Source of the DNA: Hyphomonadaceae bacterium ML37
GTDB taxonomy: Bacteria > Pseudomonadota > Alphaproteobacteria > Caulobacterales > Maricaulaceae
Assembly: GCA_027627685.1 (NCBI GenBank)
Contig: CP091241.1
Coordinates: 1,230,347 to 1,294,346 of the forward strand
DNA: 64,000 nucleotides
Direction of reading: 5' to 3'
Part shown: in pieces, positions 43,686 to 57,765 of the stretch
Layout: every line of letters starts with the position of its first letter
Numbering within the stretch: position 1 is the stretch's first letter
Translations under genes and position numbers: made by a program
The notes under the pieces: model-generated
Database searches by the model: none
What the model saw: only the letters and a program-made list of their open reading frames with translations
What the model was told of the DNA's origin: nothing

Positions 43686-45608
43686 TCAGGGTGCGGAAAG
43701 GATCGCAATCGCCAAGTGAATGATCGCTGCCAGGACTGCGATAAAGCCTAGCAGCACAGTGCCCCAGGTGAGGTTCCCGATTCGATTCTGGATCTCGATA
43801 TCGAGCTCCGCCCTCAGCAGGTCATTCGTCTCTGAAATCCGGCGGCGAACCTGTTCATAGCGGTCCGCGAACCGCTCAGCGTTCAGCGCCGAGGATAAAA
43901 ACCTCGCGAACACGTCTTCTGCGGATTGGTATCCGCGGATCCGGGTCTCCTCGAGCCGCGCCAGCCTGTCTTGCGCCATCCGGGCATAGTTCATGGCTTG
44001 GGAAGCTGCGCCGTTGACCCCATCTGTAATGAAGAAATTCATCGCCGCTACCCGTTCGGAGATGGTTCCGATCTCGCGCAGCCGTTGGCGCTGATCGTCT
44101 TCGGTTCGCGTGCGCTGATTCCGATTTGGCCGCTGGAGCTGGAAGGTTCGTTCGCTGAGCTCTTCGGATATGTCGTTGAATACTTCTTGCGCCGGAAAGA
44201 AATTAGAATAGCTGCGCACGCCCAGCATCCGGTAAGTCGCCAGATCAGTGCAGCTCTTCAAGAGTCGGCCGCGTTCTTCGTCGTTCAGCGCAATGTCGAA
44301 GATCAGCGTGCGCGCGGCCCTTTCCAGGTAAAATTCCGTGCGGCTGTGCGGGCGCAGATCAGATACGAGGATCGCCGCCCCGCCATGGACAAGGGTCATG
44401 ATGAAGTCGCTGCGGTCCCCGGTCGCGCGGGTCTTGTCGGGGAAGGAGAAATATCGCCGCGCTTCGGATTCGAGAAGCGCAACGAGTTCCGGGTCATGCG
44501 CCGCAGCCTCTGGCGTACGCAAGCGGGCGGCCTCCTCAAGGCGCCCCGCCATCGTTGCAGCCGCCTCGGGAGAAAGGCGCGCACTCAACACGTCCCGCAT
44601 TGGCAGGATGAAGAAGTGGGACAGGGCGAACAGCTCGCCTTTCCACTTGAACGGGTCATCGTGTGTTAGCGCCTTGATCGCGAGATTCGCCGAACGTAGG
44701 GCGGTCTGGCCGGTCTCCACAACGCGCGGGTCTTCAATTGACGCAAAAAACCCACTGTCCTGCGCCTCTACCAGGTCCCGAAAGTCTTCGTAGATTGTGA
44801 AATTGTGGTTCGCGTCGTAAAGTTCCCAGCTTAAACGTAGCTGGTCGATTTTGGGTTCGGCTGAAGGCGCCTGCCCAGGATGACGCCACAAAGTCAGCCA
44901 AAGTCGGCGCGCGCTGAAGCGGGCAATGGGATCGAACGGCCCCCCGCCCGGAACGAAAGGCGACAGGCGCTCAAAGGGTTCGCGGCCATCCGCGCGCGCG
45001 TCTGCAGGATCTCGACCATGACACTGCGTCGGATCAAGGGGCCGACCAGGCCCATAGAGCGCGGCAAGCCGACTCATTTCGTCTCGGGCCGCCCGCGATT
45101 GTCCGGCCAGCGACTCCTTTTCGCGAGCGCCAATCCGCTTCATGCACTCCTTGAATTTGGCCAGCACCAACGCATGCGACCGTTCGGGCTCTCCTTCGGC
45201 GCCAAAGGCGCTGATTACCCGGTTGCGGTCGGGAGGTGAGGTGCGGAGAGCGCGCATCGCATCCTTGGTCAGGTCCTGCCTGTCCTGCGCGGCGCGCCTG
45301 CGGTCGGAAATCGTCTTCTCGATGGCCTTGCGGTCTGAGCTCGCCTGATCGACCTGGGGTGTGAGCAGCTCGATTGGTAGTGGGCCTTCAATGCGGCCAG
45401 CAAACCATTTGCGCCGTTTGGCCAAGGCTTCATGACACAGATTATAAAGCTCTTCCCGAAACATATCTGACGGTGAGTTGAACACCCGGATCATATGGCT
45501 GACGCGGGCATAGGGCCGGATCGGATAGCTGGCCCGCAAATGGATTTCATCGACCGCACGTTCGCGATCAACGAAGGCGCTGTCGCGCCAGTCGCCGGAT
45601 CGGGTCAT
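43686..45608 (-). CDS. Large protein of unknown function with one C-terminal membrane segment
   Basis: A 640-aa protein from ATG 45608, preceded by AGGGGG nine bases upstream; an earlier frame start at 45662 is less likely. It is charged and helical, with heptad-like stretches near 95-130 and in the last 150 residues (SERVAAMNFFITDGVNGAAS, RLARLEETRIRGYQSAEDVF, RISETNDLLRAELDIEIQNR). It ends in one hydrophobic segment, GTVLLGFIAVLAAIIHLAIA. The helical-tail-plus-membrane layout vaguely recalls DUF3422/CorA-like proteins, but no GxN motif or catalytic signature is visible. It lies antisense between rpoC and rpsL, normally adjacent, so it is probably an insertion. Confidence 0.75.
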   Translation of the reverse strand: MTRSGDWRDSAFVDRERAVDEIHLRASYPIRPYARVSHMIRVFNSPSDMFREELYNLCHEALAKRRKWFAGRIEGPLPIELLTPQVDQASSDRKAIEKTISDRRRAAQDRQDLTKDAMRALRTSPPDRNRVISAFGAEGEPERSHALVLAKFKECMKRIGAREKESLAGQSRAARDEMSRLAALYGPGRPLDPTQCHGRDPADARADGREPFERLSPFVPGGGPFDPIARFSARRLWLTLWRHPGQAPSAEPKIDQLRLSWELYDANHNFTIYEDFRDLVEAQDSGFFASIEDPRVVETGQTALRSANLAIKALTHDDPFKWKGELFALSHFFILPMRDVLSARLSPEAAATMAGRLEEAARLRTPEAAAHDPELVALLESEARRYFSFPDKTRATGDRSDFIMTLVHGGAAILVSDLRPHSRTEFYLERAARTLIFDIALNDEERGRLLKSCTDLATYRMLGVRSYSNFFPAQEVFNDISEELSERTFQLQRPNRNQRTRTEDDQRQRLREIGTISERVAAMNFFITDGVNGAASQAMNYARMAQDRLARLEETRIRGYQSAEDVFARFLSSALNAERFADRYEQVRRRISETNDLLRAELDIEIQNRIGNLTWGTVLLGFIAVLAAIIHLAIAILSAP

Positions 45609-45985
45609 GGTGGAACGTCCCCCTATGCGCCGTCCCTTGAGCGGACGGACACCCCGCTTCAAGGGTGGCGCGCCCTCCCATGCGCGTCAAGCTTGCATTC
45701 AATTGGCTCCCGGGAGCATAAAGGGCTCGCCTCGCCCACCCTGTAAAAATCCCCGTGCGTGCGTCTTGACGCGGGCAGGGGCGGTGAGTAGGTTCCGCGC
45801 TCGTTTTCCGGGGGTGAGCCGTAGCCGGTCTGTTGTGACCGTCTAAACGTCGCCGGGAATACTGGACACAACGCTTTCACGACCGTCCGCGGACGTACGG
45901 CCCAGGCCGTCGCGACCGGACGGGTTTTTCGCGTCATGCCGCCAGGGCTTTCGCGAAGCCGCGAACAGGAACGGACAAGGGCCTT
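45609..45985 (+). promoter_or_regulatory. str operon promoter and leader
   Basis: The 377 bp upstream of rpsL hold no other gene. TTGACG (45766-45771) and TAGGTT (45789-45794) with a 17-bp spacer form a good housekeeping-sigma promoter for rpsL-rpsG-fusA-tuf. The 190-nt leader between it and rpsL is G+C-rich. The divergent start at 45608 leaves about 160 bp for control of the reverse-strand gene. Confidence 0.65.
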
Positions 45986-46357
45986 ATGCCGACGATCAAT
46001 CAGCTCATCCGCAAGCCGCGGAAAGACAAGCCCAAGCGCAACAAGGTGCCGGCCCTCGAGGGTTGCCCGCAGCGCCGCGGCGTTTGCACCCGCGTTTACA
46101 CCACCACCCCGAAAAAGCCGAACTCGGCCTTGCGCAAAGTCGCCAAGGTCCGTTTGACCAACGGCTATGAGGTGGTGAGCTACATTCCGGGCGAAGGCCA
46201 TAACCTGCAGGAGCACTCTGTGGTGCTGATCCGCGGCGGGCGTGTGAAAGACCTTCCCGGCGTGCGCTATCACATTCTGCGCGGCGTCCTTGATACCCAA
46301 GGCCTGCCCAAGCGCCGCCAGCGCCGGTCGAAGTACGGCGCGAAGCGTCCCAAATAA
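45986..46357 (+). CDS. rpsL: 30S ribosomal protein S12
   Basis: A 123-aa decoding-centre protein. It has the conserved loops [20 protein letters not shown] and [20 protein letters not shown]. The lysines equivalent to E. coli Lys43 and Lys88 are present, predicting streptomycin sensitivity. It starts the str operon and is 12 bp upstream of rpsG. Confidence 0.99.
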   Translation: MPTINQLIRKPRKDKPKRNKVPALEGCPQRRGVCTRVYTTTPKKPNSALRKVAKVRLTNGYEVVSYIPGEGHNLQEHSVVLIRGGRVKDLPGVRYHILRGVLDTQGLPKRRQRRSKYGAKRPK

Positions 46358-46369
46358 GGAGATACGGCC

Positions 46370-46840
46370 ATGTCCCGCCGTCACCGCGCCGAAAAGCGCG
46401 AAATTCAGCCTGACCCGAAGTTCGGCGATCGCGATCTGACCAAGTTCATGAATTACATCATGGTCGACGGCAAGAAATCGGCCGCCGAAGCGATCATTTA
46501 CGGCGCCCTGGAAATCGTGGAAGCGAAGACCAAGCGCGAGCCGGTGCGCACCTTCCATGACGCGCTCGACAATGTCGCGCCGGAAGTCGAAGTGCGCTCG
46601 CGCCGGGTTGGCGGCGCCACCTATCAGGTGCCCGTCGATGTGCGTCCCGACCGCCGCAAGGCGCTGGCCATCCGCTGGCTGGCCTCGGCGGCCCGCGGGC
46701 GTAACGAAAACACCATGCGCGAGCGGCTCGCCGCCGAGCTCATGGACGCGGCCTCCAATCGCGGTTCTGCGGTGAAGAAGCGTGAAGACACGCACCGCAT
46801 GGCCGAAGCCAACCGCGCCTTCGCCCACTATCGCTGGTAA
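46370..46840 (+). CDS. rpsG: 30S ribosomal protein S7
   Basis: A 156-aa primary 16S rRNA-binding protein that nucleates assembly of the 30S head. Typical blocks are [38 protein letters not shown] and [20 protein letters not shown]. In E. coli it also represses its own operon. AAGGAG lies eight bases before ATG 46370. Confidence 0.99.
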   Translation: MSRRHRAEKREIQPDPKFGDRDLTKFMNYIMVDGKKSAAEAIIYGALEIVEAKTKREPVRTFHDALDNVAPEVEVRSRRVGGATYQVPVDVRPDRRKALAIRWLASAARGRNENTMRERLAAELMDAASNRGSAVKKREDTHRMAEANRAFAHYRW

Positions 46841-46880
46841 GCCGGCGCGCGTTATTTTTTGTTCCTGAAGGACACTCCCC

Positions 46881-48956
<2,076 letters not shown>

Positions 48957-49002
48957 CGGCCTGGCGCCGTCGAGAGCAACCAGAGAAGAACAGGACAAGA
49001 CA

Positions 49003-50178
<1,176 letters not shown>

Positions 50179-50205
50179 TCGGCGGCCCCATCTGACACAC
50201 TGCGA

Positions 50206-50233
50206 CGCGGCCCGGCCCCAAAGCCGGGCCGCG
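50206..50233 (+). terminator. Terminator-like hairpin after tuf copy 2
   Basis: The same 11-bp stem CGCGGCCCGGC / GCCGGGCCGCG as behind tuf copy 1, with loop cccaaa, and again no T-run. It closes the str operon before the S10 operon promoter. Confidence 0.7.
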
Positions 50234-50311
50234 CTGCGTTGGGGGCGGAACGAAAGTGCTCACGGCGCTGCACAAGCCCCCGCCGGGACGCAGCAATCTG
50301 GCTGCAAGGTG

Positions 50312-50340
50312 TTGACGGGCGGGGCAGGGGAGAGTAATCA
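50312..50340 (+). promoter_or_regulatory. Candidate promoter of the S10 operon
   Basis: TTGACG (50312-50317) and TAATCA (50335-50340) are separated by exactly 17 bp and lie 135 bp before rpsJ, downstream of the tuf hairpin. The position fits the start of a separate S10-operon transcript with a leader that could carry L4-dependent control. Confidence 0.6.
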
Positions 50341-50474
50341 CCCTCCCTCTGACGAGTTGGCTGTGCCCGTTGCGGGCAAACGCAACTCCTGAAGCGAACA
50401 CAATTTGGCGCGCGAGTGCTGCGGGGGGCGATCCGGCCCTTGGCGCGGCCCTTGCGCATGTTGGGACCGGACCA

Positions 50475-50789
<315 letters not shown>

Positions 50790-50793
50790 GGCG

Positions 50794-51618
50794 ATGAGCC
50801 AGGCAGTTAAATTGCGCACCGGCCTCGTGGCCAAAAAGCTCGGCATGACACGCGTGTTCACGCCGGAAGGCAATCACGTGCCGGTCACCGTGCTGCACCT
50901 GGACGGCGGCATTCAGGTCGTCGCCCAGCGCACCACCGAACGTGACGGCTACACCGCCCTGCAGCTGGGCGTGGGCAAGGCGAAGGCCAGCCGCACCACC
51001 AAAGCCATGCGCGGCCATTTCGCCAAGGCTTCGGTCGAGCCCAAGCGCAAGCTGATCGAGTTCCGCGTCAGCGAGGACGCTCTGGTCGAAGCCGGCGCCG
51101 AGCTCTCGGCCGAGCACTTCGTGCCGGGCCAGAAGGTCGATGTCGCGGGCATCACCATCGGTAAAGGTTTCGCCGGCGCCATGAAGCGCTGGAATTTCGG
51201 CGGCATGCGCGCCTCGCACGGCGTGTCCGTCTCGCACCGCGCTCATGGCTCCACCGGTCAGAACCAGGATCCGGGCCGGGTGTTCAAGGGCAAGAAAATG
51301 GCCGGCCATCTCGGCTCCGAGCGTGTGACCACGCAAGGGCTGGAAGTGGTGCGTGTCGACGCCGAGCGCGGTCTGATCCTGATCAAGGGCGCGGTTCCGG
51401 GCTCCGCCGGTTCGTGGGTTGAAGTGCGCGACGCCGTCAAAGGCGCCGGCGCGCTGGAGCTGCCTTACCCGGCCGCCCTGCGCACCGCGCCGGCCGAGGA
51501 CATCGACTCGCCGGTTCCGGGCAGCCCGGAAGCCGACATGGTCTCTGAAGGCGCGCCGACTGAAGACCAGATCCGCGCCGCCGAGGCTGACGCCGGGAAT
51601 GAAGGGTCCAACCAATGA
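50794..51618 (+). CDS. rplC: 50S ribosomal protein L3
   Basis: A 274-aa protein reaching the peptidyl transferase centre. Conserved regions are [26 protein letters not shown]-type block [20 protein letters not shown] and [20 protein letters not shown]. About 35 acidic residues beyond the usual end ([20 protein letters not shown]) form an extension common in alphaproteobacteria. The stop overlaps rplD by four bases (ATGA). Confidence 0.98.
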   Translation: MSQAVKLRTGLVAKKLGMTRVFTPEGNHVPVTVLHLDGGIQVVAQRTTERDGYTALQLGVGKAKASRTTKAMRGHFAKASVEPKRKLIEFRVSEDALVEAGAELSAEHFVPGQKVDVAGITIGKGFAGAMKRWNFGGMRASHGVSVSHRAHGSTGQNQDPGRVFKGKKMAGHLGSERVTTQGLEVVRVDAERGLILIKGAVPGSAGSWVEVRDAVKGAGALELPYPAALRTAPAEDIDSPVPGSPEADMVSEGAPTEDQIRAAEADAGNEGSNQ

Positions 51619-52253
51619 AGATCGACGTCGTCAAGCTGGACGCCGGCAAGGCCGGGTCGGTTGAGCTGAACGCGGATATTTTCGGCATCGCCGAGATCCG
51701 CGCTGACCTCCTGCACCGCTGTGTCAAATGGCAACTGTCGCAGCGCCAGACCGGTAATCACAAGGTCAAGCAACGCAGCGAGATCGCCCGCACGACCAAG
51801 AAAATGTATAAGCAAAAGGGCACTGGCGGCGCCCGTCACGGCGCGCGTTCGGCCCCGAACTTTGTCGGCGGCGGCGTGGCCCACGGGCCGCGCGTGCGTT
51901 CGCACGCCACCGACCTGCCCAAGAAGGTCCGCGCGCTGGCCCTTCGCCATGCGTTGTCGGCCAAGGCGGGCGGCAATCAGCTGATCGTGCTGGACGAGGC
52001 GCGCCTGGATGCGCCCAAGACCCGCGATCTGGTCGCCCTGTTCGCCAAGCTCGGTCTCAGCAATGCGCTGATCATCGACGGCGAGACGCTGGACGAGAAC
52101 TTTGCGCGCGCCGCGCGCAACGTGCCGCTCATCGACGTGCTGCCCGCTCAGGGGCTGAACGTCTATGACGTGCTGCGCCGGGACACCCTGGTGCTGACGC
52201 GTGCGGCTCTGGACAAGATCAACGAGCGGCTCGCGCCGCAGGAGGCTGCGTGA
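51615..52253 (+). CDS. rplD: 50S ribosomal protein L4
   Basis: A 212-aa protein of the exit tunnel. The tunnel loop with [20 protein letters not shown] and [20 protein letters not shown] is intact, with no macrolide-resistance change obvious. In gammaproteobacteria L4 represses the S10 operon. It overlaps rplC and rplW by four bases each. Confidence 0.98.
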   Translation: MKIDVVKLDAGKAGSVELNADIFGIAEIRADLLHRCVKWQLSQRQTGNHKVKQRSEIARTTKKMYKQKGTGGARHGARSAPNFVGGGVAHGPRVRSHATDLPKKVRALALRHALSAKAGGNQLIVLDEARLDAPKTRDLVALFAKLGLSNALIIDGETLDENFARAARNVPLIDVLPAQGLNVYDVLRRDTLVLTRAALDKINERLAPQEAA

Positions 52254-52546
52254 TGCCCGCTCCGCGTCATTACGACACTCTGATCGCGCCGGTGATCACG
52301 GAAAAGTCCACCCTTCTGTCGGAAGACAACAAGGTGGTGTTCCGCGTGCCCCTGACCGCGACCAAGAAAGACATCGCCGAGGCGGTCGAGGAATTGTTCA
52401 AGGTCAAAGTGAAGGCCGTGAATACCCTGGTCCAGAAGGGCAAAACCAAGAAATTCCGCGGCATTAAGGGCCGGCGTGACGACGTCAAGAAAGCGGTTGT
52501 GACCCTCGAAGACGGTCACTCCATTGACGTCACCACCGGCCTCTAG
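52250..52546 (+). CDS. rplW: 50S ribosomal protein L23
   Basis: A 98-aa protein at the tunnel exit, docking site for trigger factor and SRP. Typical segments are [39 protein letters not shown] and [20 protein letters not shown]. It starts within the rplD stop (ATGA-type overlap). Confidence 0.98.
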   Translation: MMPAPRHYDTLIAPVITEKSTLLSEDNKVVFRVPLTATKKDIAEAVEELFKVKVKAVNTLVQKGKTKKFRGIKGRRDDVKKAVVTLEDGHSIDVTTGL

Positions 52547-52570
52547 ACGCGCGCACGAAGGAGAGAGACC

Positions 52571-53407
52571 ATGGCTCTGAAATTCTTCAAGCCGACCTCG
52601 CCCGGCCGCCGCGCGCTTGTGCTGGTGGACCGCAGCGAACTGCACGCCGGCAAGCCGGAGAAGACCCTCGTCGAGGGCCTTCGCAAGAAGGGCGGCCGCA
52701 ACAATACCGGGCGCATCACCGCCCGCCGCATCGGCGGCGGCGCCAAGCGCCTGTATCGCGTGATCGACTTCAAGCGCCGCAAATTCGACGTGCCCGCCAC
52801 GGTCGAGCGGCTGGAGTATGACCCCAACCGCACCGCCTTCATCGCGCTGATCCGCTATGAAGACGGGGAGCTCGCCTACATCCTGGCGCCTCAGCGCCTG
52901 GCGGTGGGTGACAGCGTGCTGGCCGGCGAGCGTGTGGACGTGAAGCCGGGCAACGCGATGCCGCTCAAAGCGATGCCGGTCGGTACGATCGTGCACAATG
53001 TCGAGCTGAAGCCTCTCAAGGGCGGTCAGATCGCGCGGTCTGCCGGCGCCTACGCCCAGCTGGTCGGCCGCGATGCGGGCTACGCCCAGCTGCGCCTGAT
53101 GAGCGGCGAGCTGCGTGCGGTGCATCAGGATTGCATGGCCACGATCGGCGCGGTGTCGAACGCGGACCATCTGAACATCAATCTGGGTAAGGCCGGCCGC
53201 AAGCGTCACATGGGCAAGCGCCCGTCAGTGCGCGGCGTGGCCATGAACCCGGTCGACCACCCGCATGGCGGCGGCGAAGGCCGCACCTCGGGCGGCCGCC
53301 ACCCGGTGACCCCGTGGGGCAAGCCGACCAAGGGTCCGCGTACGCGGTCGAACAAATCGACCAGTAAATTCATCATCCGCTCGCGCCACGAGCGCAAGAA
53401 ACGCTAG
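52571..53407 (+). CDS. rplB: 50S ribosomal protein L2
   Basis: A 278-aa rRNA-binding protein required for subunit joining. Conserved parts include [40 protein letters not shown] and the C-terminal [20 protein letters not shown] with the functionally important His. GAAGGAGAGAGACC precedes ATG 52571. Confidence 0.99.
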   Translation: MALKFFKPTSPGRRALVLVDRSELHAGKPEKTLVEGLRKKGGRNNTGRITARRIGGGAKRLYRVIDFKRRKFDVPATVERLEYDPNRTAFIALIRYEDGELAYILAPQRLAVGDSVLAGERVDVKPGNAMPLKAMPVGTIVHNVELKPLKGGQIARSAGAYAQLVGRDAGYAQLRLMSGELRAVHQDCMATIGAVSNADHLNINLGKAGRKRHMGKRPSVRGVAMNPVDHPHGGGEGRTSGGRHPVTPWGKPTKGPRTRSNKSTSKFIIRSRHERKKR

Positions 53408-53419
53408 GGGACGGCTGAC

Positions 53420-53698
53420 ATGCCTCGCTCTGTCTGGAAAGGCCCGTTTGTTGACGGGCACCTCCTGAAGAAAGCCGACGCTGCGCACTCTGCCGGGCGC
53501 AAGCAGGCGATCAAGACGTGGTCGCGCCGCTCGACGGTGATGCCGCAATTCGTGGGCCTGACATTCCAGGTTCATAACGGCAACAAGTTCATCCCGGTGG
53601 TCGTCTCGGAAGAGATGGTCGGCCACAAGCTGGGCGAGTTCGCTCCGACGCGCACCTATTACGGCCACGCGGCGGACAAGAAGGCGAAGAGGAAGTAG
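53420..53698 (+). CDS. rpsS: 30S ribosomal protein S19
   Basis: A 92-aa protein of the 30S head that pairs with S13. It starts [19 protein letters not shown] and contains [20 protein letters not shown] and [20 protein letters not shown]. Its stop is two bases before the start of rplV. Confidence 0.98.
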   Translation: MPRSVWKGPFVDGHLLKKADAAHSAGRKQAIKTWSRRSTVMPQFVGLTFQVHNGNKFIPVVVSEEMVGHKLGEFAPTRTYYGHAADKKAKRK

Positions 53699-53700
53699 CC

Positions 53701-54081
53701 ATGGGTCAGGCGAAGAACCCCCGGCGGGTCGCCGATAACGAAGCGCGCGCCAAGCTGCGCATGCTGCGTATCAGCCCGCAAAAGCTGAACCTCATCGCCA
53801 CGATGATCCGCGGCAAGAAGGTGGAGCGTGCGCTCAACGACCTCGAGTTCTCGCGCAAGCGGGCCTCGGCGGACGTGAAGAAGCTGCTGCAATCCGCGAT
53901 CGCCAATGCGGAAAACAATCACGGTCTCGACATCGACTCGCTGGTCGTGTCCGAGGCCTATGTCGGCAAGAACCTGGTTATGAAGCGCTTCCGGGCCCGC
54001 GCACGCGGCCGCGGCGCCAAAATCCTGAAGCCGTTCTCCGAGCTGACGATCGTCGTGCGCGAAGTTGAGGAGACCGTCTGA
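53701..54081 (+). CDS. rplV: 50S ribosomal protein L22
   Basis: A 126-aa protein whose beta-hairpin lines the exit tunnel. It has [40 protein letters not shown] and the loop [19 protein letters not shown]. Its last base is the first base of the rpsC ATG (54081). Confidence 0.98.
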   Translation: MGQAKNPRRVADNEARAKLRMLRISPQKLNLIATMIRGKKVERALNDLEFSRKRASADVKKLLQSAIANAENNHGLDIDSLVVSEAYVGKNLVMKRFRARARGRGAKILKPFSELTIVVREVEETV

Positions 54082-54785
54082 TGGGTCAGAAAGTCAATCC
54101 GATCGGCCTGCGTCTGGGCATCAACCGGACCTGGGACTCGCGCTGGTACGCCAAGGGCGAGGAATATGCCGATCTGCTGCATGAAGACATCAAGATCCGC
54201 GCCTTCCTGAAGGACAAGCTCAAGACCGCGTCGATCTCGCGCATCATCATCGAGCGCCCGCACAAGAAGTGCCGCATCACCATTCACACGGCGCGTCCGG
54301 GTGTGGTGATCGGTAAAAAGGGCGGCGACATCGAGAAGCTCCGCAAGGAAATCTCGAAAATGGTCGACGGCGAGGTGTTTTTGAACCTGGTCGAAGTGCG
54401 CAAGCCGGAAGTGGACGCCACCCTGGTCGCCGAGAGCATCGCCCAGCAGCTGGAGCGCCGTATCGCGTTCCGCCGCGCGATGAAGCGCTCGCTCCAGACC
54501 ACGATGCGCATGGGCGCTCTGGGCTGCAAGATCATGGTCGGCGGCCGTCTGGGCGGCGCGGAGATCGCGCGCGTCGAGAAGTACTCCGAAGGCTCGGTGC
54601 CGCTGCACACGCTGCGCGCCGATATCGATTATGGCTTCGCCGAAGCCAAGACCGCGATGGGCATTATCGGGATCAAGGTGTGGATCTACAAAGGCGAGAT
54701 CCTCGAGCACGATCCGATGGCCCAGGAAAAGCGCATGCTCGACTCTGGCGAGCAGCGCAACCGGTCGGGCCGGCAAGCGGCGTAA
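54081..54785 (+). CDS. rpsC: 30S ribosomal protein S3
   Basis: A 234-aa mRNA-entry protein with helicase-like function. It begins [20 protein letters not shown] and has the KH motif [20 protein letters not shown] and the C-terminal block [20 protein letters not shown]. Overlaps rplV by one base. Confidence 0.99.
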   Translation: MGQKVNPIGLRLGINRTWDSRWYAKGEEYADLLHEDIKIRAFLKDKLKTASISRIIIERPHKKCRITIHTARPGVVIGKKGGDIEKLRKEISKMVDGEVFLNLVEVRKPEVDATLVAESIAQQLERRIAFRRAMKRSLQTTMRMGALGCKIMVGGRLGGAEIARVEKYSEGSVPLHTLRADIDYGFAEAKTAMGIIGIKVWIYKGEILEHDPMAQEKRMLDSGEQRNRSGRQAA

Positions 54786-54809
54786 GAGCGGAACAAGGGA
54801 GCTGTCACC

Positions 54810-55223
54810 ATGCTTCAACCGAAGCGCACCAAATTCCGCAAGGCCCACAAAGGCCGCATCAGCGGCGTGGCCAAGGGCGGGTTTACCTTGAACTTCGGCT
54901 CCTACGGGCTGAAGGCCATGGAGCCTGAGCGCGTGACCGCGCGCCAGATCGAAGCGACCCGCCGGGCCATCACGCGTCACATGAAGCGCGCCGGCCGGGT
55001 GTGGATCCGTGTGTTCCCGGACGTGCCGGTGTCGAAAAAGCCGACCGAAGTGCGGATGGGTAAAGGCAAGGGTTCGCCCGAGTTCTGGGCCGCCCGCGTG
55101 AAGCCGGGCCGGATCATGTTCGAGATTGACGGCGTGCCGGACGATGTGGCGCGCGAGGCGCTGCGCCTGGGCGCAGCCAAACTGCCGATCAAGACCCGGG
55201 TTGTCACCCGTCCGGGCGAGTAA
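54810..55223 (+). CDS. rplP: 50S ribosomal protein L16
   Basis: A 137-aa protein near the A-site tRNA. Typical blocks are [40 protein letters not shown] and [20 protein letters not shown]. The Arg of the GKG-x-PE segment that is hydroxylated in some bacteria lies nearby. Start ATG 54810. Confidence 0.98.
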   Translation: MLQPKRTKFRKAHKGRISGVAKGGFTLNFGSYGLKAMEPERVTARQIEATRRAITRHMKRAGRVWIRVFPDVPVSKKPTEVRMGKGKGSPEFWAARVKPGRIMFEIDGVPDDVAREALRLGAAKLPIKTRVVTRPGE

Positions 55224-55235
55224 GGGAGAGCGCAG

Positions 55236-55457
55236 ATGGCCAAAGCCAAACAGCTTACCGGCGAAGACGTGCGCGCCCTGAGCGACGATCAGCTTCAGGA
55301 CTCGCTCCTCAAGCTGAAGAAAGAACAGTTCAATTTGCGGTTCCAGCGGGCCACCGGCCAGCTCGAGAACACCGCGCGCTTTATGCAGATCCGCCGGGAT
55401 ATCGCCCGGATCAAGACGGATCAGCGCCGGCGCGCGCTTCAAACCCAGGGGAGCTGA
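55236..55457 (+). CDS. rpmC: 50S ribosomal protein L29
   Basis: A 73-aa helical protein near the tunnel exit. It has the family core [20 protein letters not shown] and [31 protein letters not shown] precedes ATG 55236; four bases separate it from rpsQ. Confidence 0.97.
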   Translation: MAKAKQLTGEDVRALSDDQLQDSLLKLKKEQFNLRFQRATGQLENTARFMQIRRDIARIKTDQRRRALQTQGS

Positions 55458-55461
55458 GGTT

Positions 55462-55698
55462 ATGCCGAAGCGCATCCTTCAAGGCGTCGTGGTCAGCGAC
55501 AAGCAGGAAAAGACGGTGATCGTGCGCGTCGAGCGCACCTTCCTCCATCCGCTGCTGCGCAAGACCGTGCGCCGGACAAAGAAATACCACGCCCATGATG
55601 AAAATGGCGTGGGCAAGGTGGGCGAGCGCGTCCAGATCCAGGAATGCGCGCCCAAATCGAAACTCAAGCGGTGGGAGATCGTCCCCGATCAGGCCTGA
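55462..55698 (+). CDS. rpsQ: 30S ribosomal protein S17
   Basis: A 78-aa OB-fold primary 16S rRNA-binding protein. It contains [40 protein letters not shown] and [23 protein letters not shown] overlapping the end of rpmC provides the RBS. Confidence 0.98.
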   Translation: MPKRILQGVVVSDKQEKTVIVRVERTFLHPLLRKTVRRTKKYHAHDENGVGKVGERVQIQECAPKSKLKRWEIVPDQA

Positions 55699-55741
55699 AG
55701 CCTGATCTGAGGGGCGGTCGTCCGATAACGGAGACCTTCCA

Positions 55742-56110
55742 ATGATCCAGATGCAAACCAATCTGGAGGTGGCCGATAATTCCGGCGCCCGCCGCGTGCA
55801 GTGCATCAAGGTGCTCGGCGGCGCGAAGCGGCGCTATGCGGGCGTGGGCGACATCATTGTCGTCTCGATCAAGGAAGCCACTCCCAAAGGCCGTGTGAAA
55901 AAAGGCGATGTGCGCAAGGCTGTGGTCGTGCGCACCGCCAAGGACATCAAGCGCCGTGACGGATCGGTGATCCGCTTCGACACGAACGCCGCTGTCCTGA
56001 TCAACAACAATAACGAGCCGATCGGCACCCGGATCTTCGGACCGGTGCCGCGTGAGCTGCGCGCCAAGCAGCACATGAAAATCGTCTCCCTGGCGCCGGA
56101 GGTGCTGTAG
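55742..56110 (+). CDS. rplN: 50S ribosomal protein L14
   Basis: A 122-aa protein at the subunit interface. It starts [20 protein letters not shown] and has [40 protein letters not shown] and [21 protein letters not shown] 43-bp gap separates it from rpsQ, the boundary between S10 and spc operons in E. coli; no separate promoter was convincing. Confidence 0.98.
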   Translation: MIQMQTNLEVADNSGARRVQCIKVLGGAKRRYAGVGDIIVVSIKEATPKGRVKKGDVRKAVVVRTAKDIKRRDGSVIRFDTNAAVLINNNNEPIGTRIFGPVPRELRAKQHMKIVSLAPEVL

Positions 56111-56112
56111 CC

Positions 56113-56430
56113 ATGGCCGCAAAAATCAAGAAAGGCGACAAGGTCGTCGTCCTGACCGGCCGCGACAAGGGCAAGACCGGTGAAGTGACCAAGGTGCTTC
56201 CGTCCGAGAGCCGCGTTGTGGTGTCCGGCGTGAACACTGTGAAGCGCCACCAGCGCGCCACCCAGACCAGCGCTGGCGGAATTGAAGAAAAAGACGCCGC
56301 CATCCACGTGTCGAACGTGGCTCTGGCCGACCCCAAGACCGGTGAAGCGACGCGTGTCGGCTTCAAGACGGGCAAGGACGGCAAGAAAGTGCGCGTGGCT
56401 AAGAAGTCCGGCGAGGTGATCGATGTCTGA
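56113..56430 (+). CDS. rplX: 50S ribosomal protein L24
   Basis: A 105-aa assembly initiator with a KOW motif: [20 protein letters not shown], then [20 protein letters not shown]. Start is two bases after the rplN stop; its end overlaps rplE by eight bases. Confidence 0.98.
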   Translation: MAAKIKKGDKVVVLTGRDKGKTGEVTKVLPSESRVVVSGVNTVKRHQRATQTSAGGIEEKDAAIHVSNVALADPKTGEATRVGFKTGKDGKKVRVAKKSGEVIDV

Positions 56431-56983
56431 CATCGCAACGTACGAACCGCGCCTGAAGACGCGCTACCGCGAGGAAATTCGCGCGCGTCTGAAGGAAAAA
56501 TTCGGTTATGCCAATGACATGCAGATCCCGCGCCTGGACAAGGTCGTGATCAATATGGGCGTTGGCGAAGCGGCGCAGGATTCCAAGAAAATCCAGGGCG
56601 CGCTGGCCGATCTGCAAATGATCTCCGGTCAGAAGCCGGTGGCCACGGCGGCCAAAACCTCGATCGCCGGTTTCAAGCTGCGTGAAGAGCAGCTGATCGG
56701 CGCCAAGGTGACGCTTCGCAAGGACCGTATGTACGAGTTTCTCGACCGTCTCGTGACGGTGGCTCTGCCGCGGGTGCGGGACTTCCGCGGCCTGAACGGC
56801 AAGAGCTTTGACGGGCGCGGCAACTACGCCATGGGTCTCAAGGAGCACATCGTGTTCCCCGAGATCAACTACGACAAAGTCGACAAGATTCGCGGCATGG
56901 ACATCATCGTGTGCACCACCGCGAATACCAATGAGGAAGCGAAGGCCCTGCTGGCCGAGTTCGATTTCCCGTTCACGAACTGA
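56423..56983 (+). CDS. rplE: 50S ribosomal protein L5
   Basis: A 186-aa 5S rRNA-binding protein of the central protuberance. Blocks include [40 protein letters not shown] and [20 protein letters not shown]. The start ATG 56423 lies inside rplX, implying coupling. Confidence 0.98.
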   Translation: MSDIATYEPRLKTRYREEIRARLKEKFGYANDMQIPRLDKVVINMGVGEAAQDSKKIQGALADLQMISGQKPVATAAKTSIAGFKLREEQLIGAKVTLRKDRMYEFLDRLVTVALPRVRDFRGLNGKSFDGRGNYAMGLKEHIVFPEINYDKVDKIRGMDIIVCTTANTNEEAKALLAEFDFPFTN

Positions 56984-57033
56984 CGCAGCAGGAGCGCGGC
57001 GCCACGGTGGCGCCGCACGCAGGAGAGATTTGA

Positions 57034-57339
57034 ATGGCCAAGAAGAGCGCTATCGAGCGTAACCAGAAGCGTCAGCGTTTGGCGGAGCGTTTTGCTGCCC
57101 GCCGCGCCGCGTTGAAGGCGGTCGCCCGAGATCAGTCCAAGCCGGTGGAAGAACGGTTTGCCGCCCAGCTGAAGCTGGCCGGTCTGCCGCGCAATTCCGC
57201 GCCGTCGCGCATTCGCAACCGCTGCCAGATCAGCGGCCGTCCGCGCGCGTATTACCGCAAGCTGAAGATGTCGCGCATCGCGCTGCGTCAACTGGCCAGC
57301 CACGGGATGATCCCGGGCATGGTCAAGTCGAGCTGGTAG
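57034..57339 (+). CDS. rpsN: 30S ribosomal protein S14, zinc-free form
   Basis: A 101-aa protein of the 30S head: [20 protein letters not shown], then [20 protein letters not shown] and [20 protein letters not shown]. The length and the absence of the CxxC pairs identify the long zinc-independent type usual in proteobacteria. AGGAGAG precedes ATG 57034. Confidence 0.98.
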   Translation: MAKKSAIERNQKRQRLAERFAARRAALKAVARDQSKPVEERFAAQLKLAGLPRNSAPSRIRNRCQISGRPRAYYRKLKMSRIALRQLASHGMIPGMVKSSW

Positions 57340-57351
57340 GGAGGTCAGGAC

Positions 57352-57750
57352 ATGTCTGTGAACGATCCGCTCGGCGATATGCTGACCCGCATCCGCAACG
57401 CTCTGATGCGCAAGCGCACCAGCGTCTCCACGCCGGCGTCCGCGCTGCGGGGCCGCGTGCTCGACGTGCTGCTCGATGAAGGCTATATCCGCGGCTACAC
57501 CGAGAGTGTGGACGCGCGCGGCTTCAAGCAGTTCGACATCGAGCTGAAATATTACGAAGGCGCGCCTGTGATCTCCCAGATCCAGCGCGTGTCGAAGCCG
57601 GGACGGCGCGAATACCGCAAGGTGCGCGACCTGCCGCTGGTTCAGAACGGGCTTGGCATCGCCATCATCTCGACCCCCCAGGGCGTGATGAGCGATACGT
57701 CTGCGCGCGCGAAGAATGTCGGCGGCGAGATCCTTTGCCACGTCAGCTAG
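57352..57750 (+). CDS. rpsH: 30S ribosomal protein S8
   Basis: A 132-aa primary 16S rRNA binder and, in E. coli, the spc-operon repressor. It starts [20 protein letters not shown] and ends with [20 protein letters not shown] and [11 protein letters not shown]. Twelve bp after rpsN with GGGAGG RBS. Confidence 0.98.
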   Translation: MSVNDPLGDMLTRIRNALMRKRTSVSTPASALRGRVLDVLLDEGYIRGYTESVDARGFKQFDIELKYYEGAPVISQIQRVSKPGRREYRKVRDLPLVQNGLGIAIISTPQGVMSDTSARAKNVGGEILCHVS

Positions 57751-57765
57751 GAACAGGAGGCTAAC

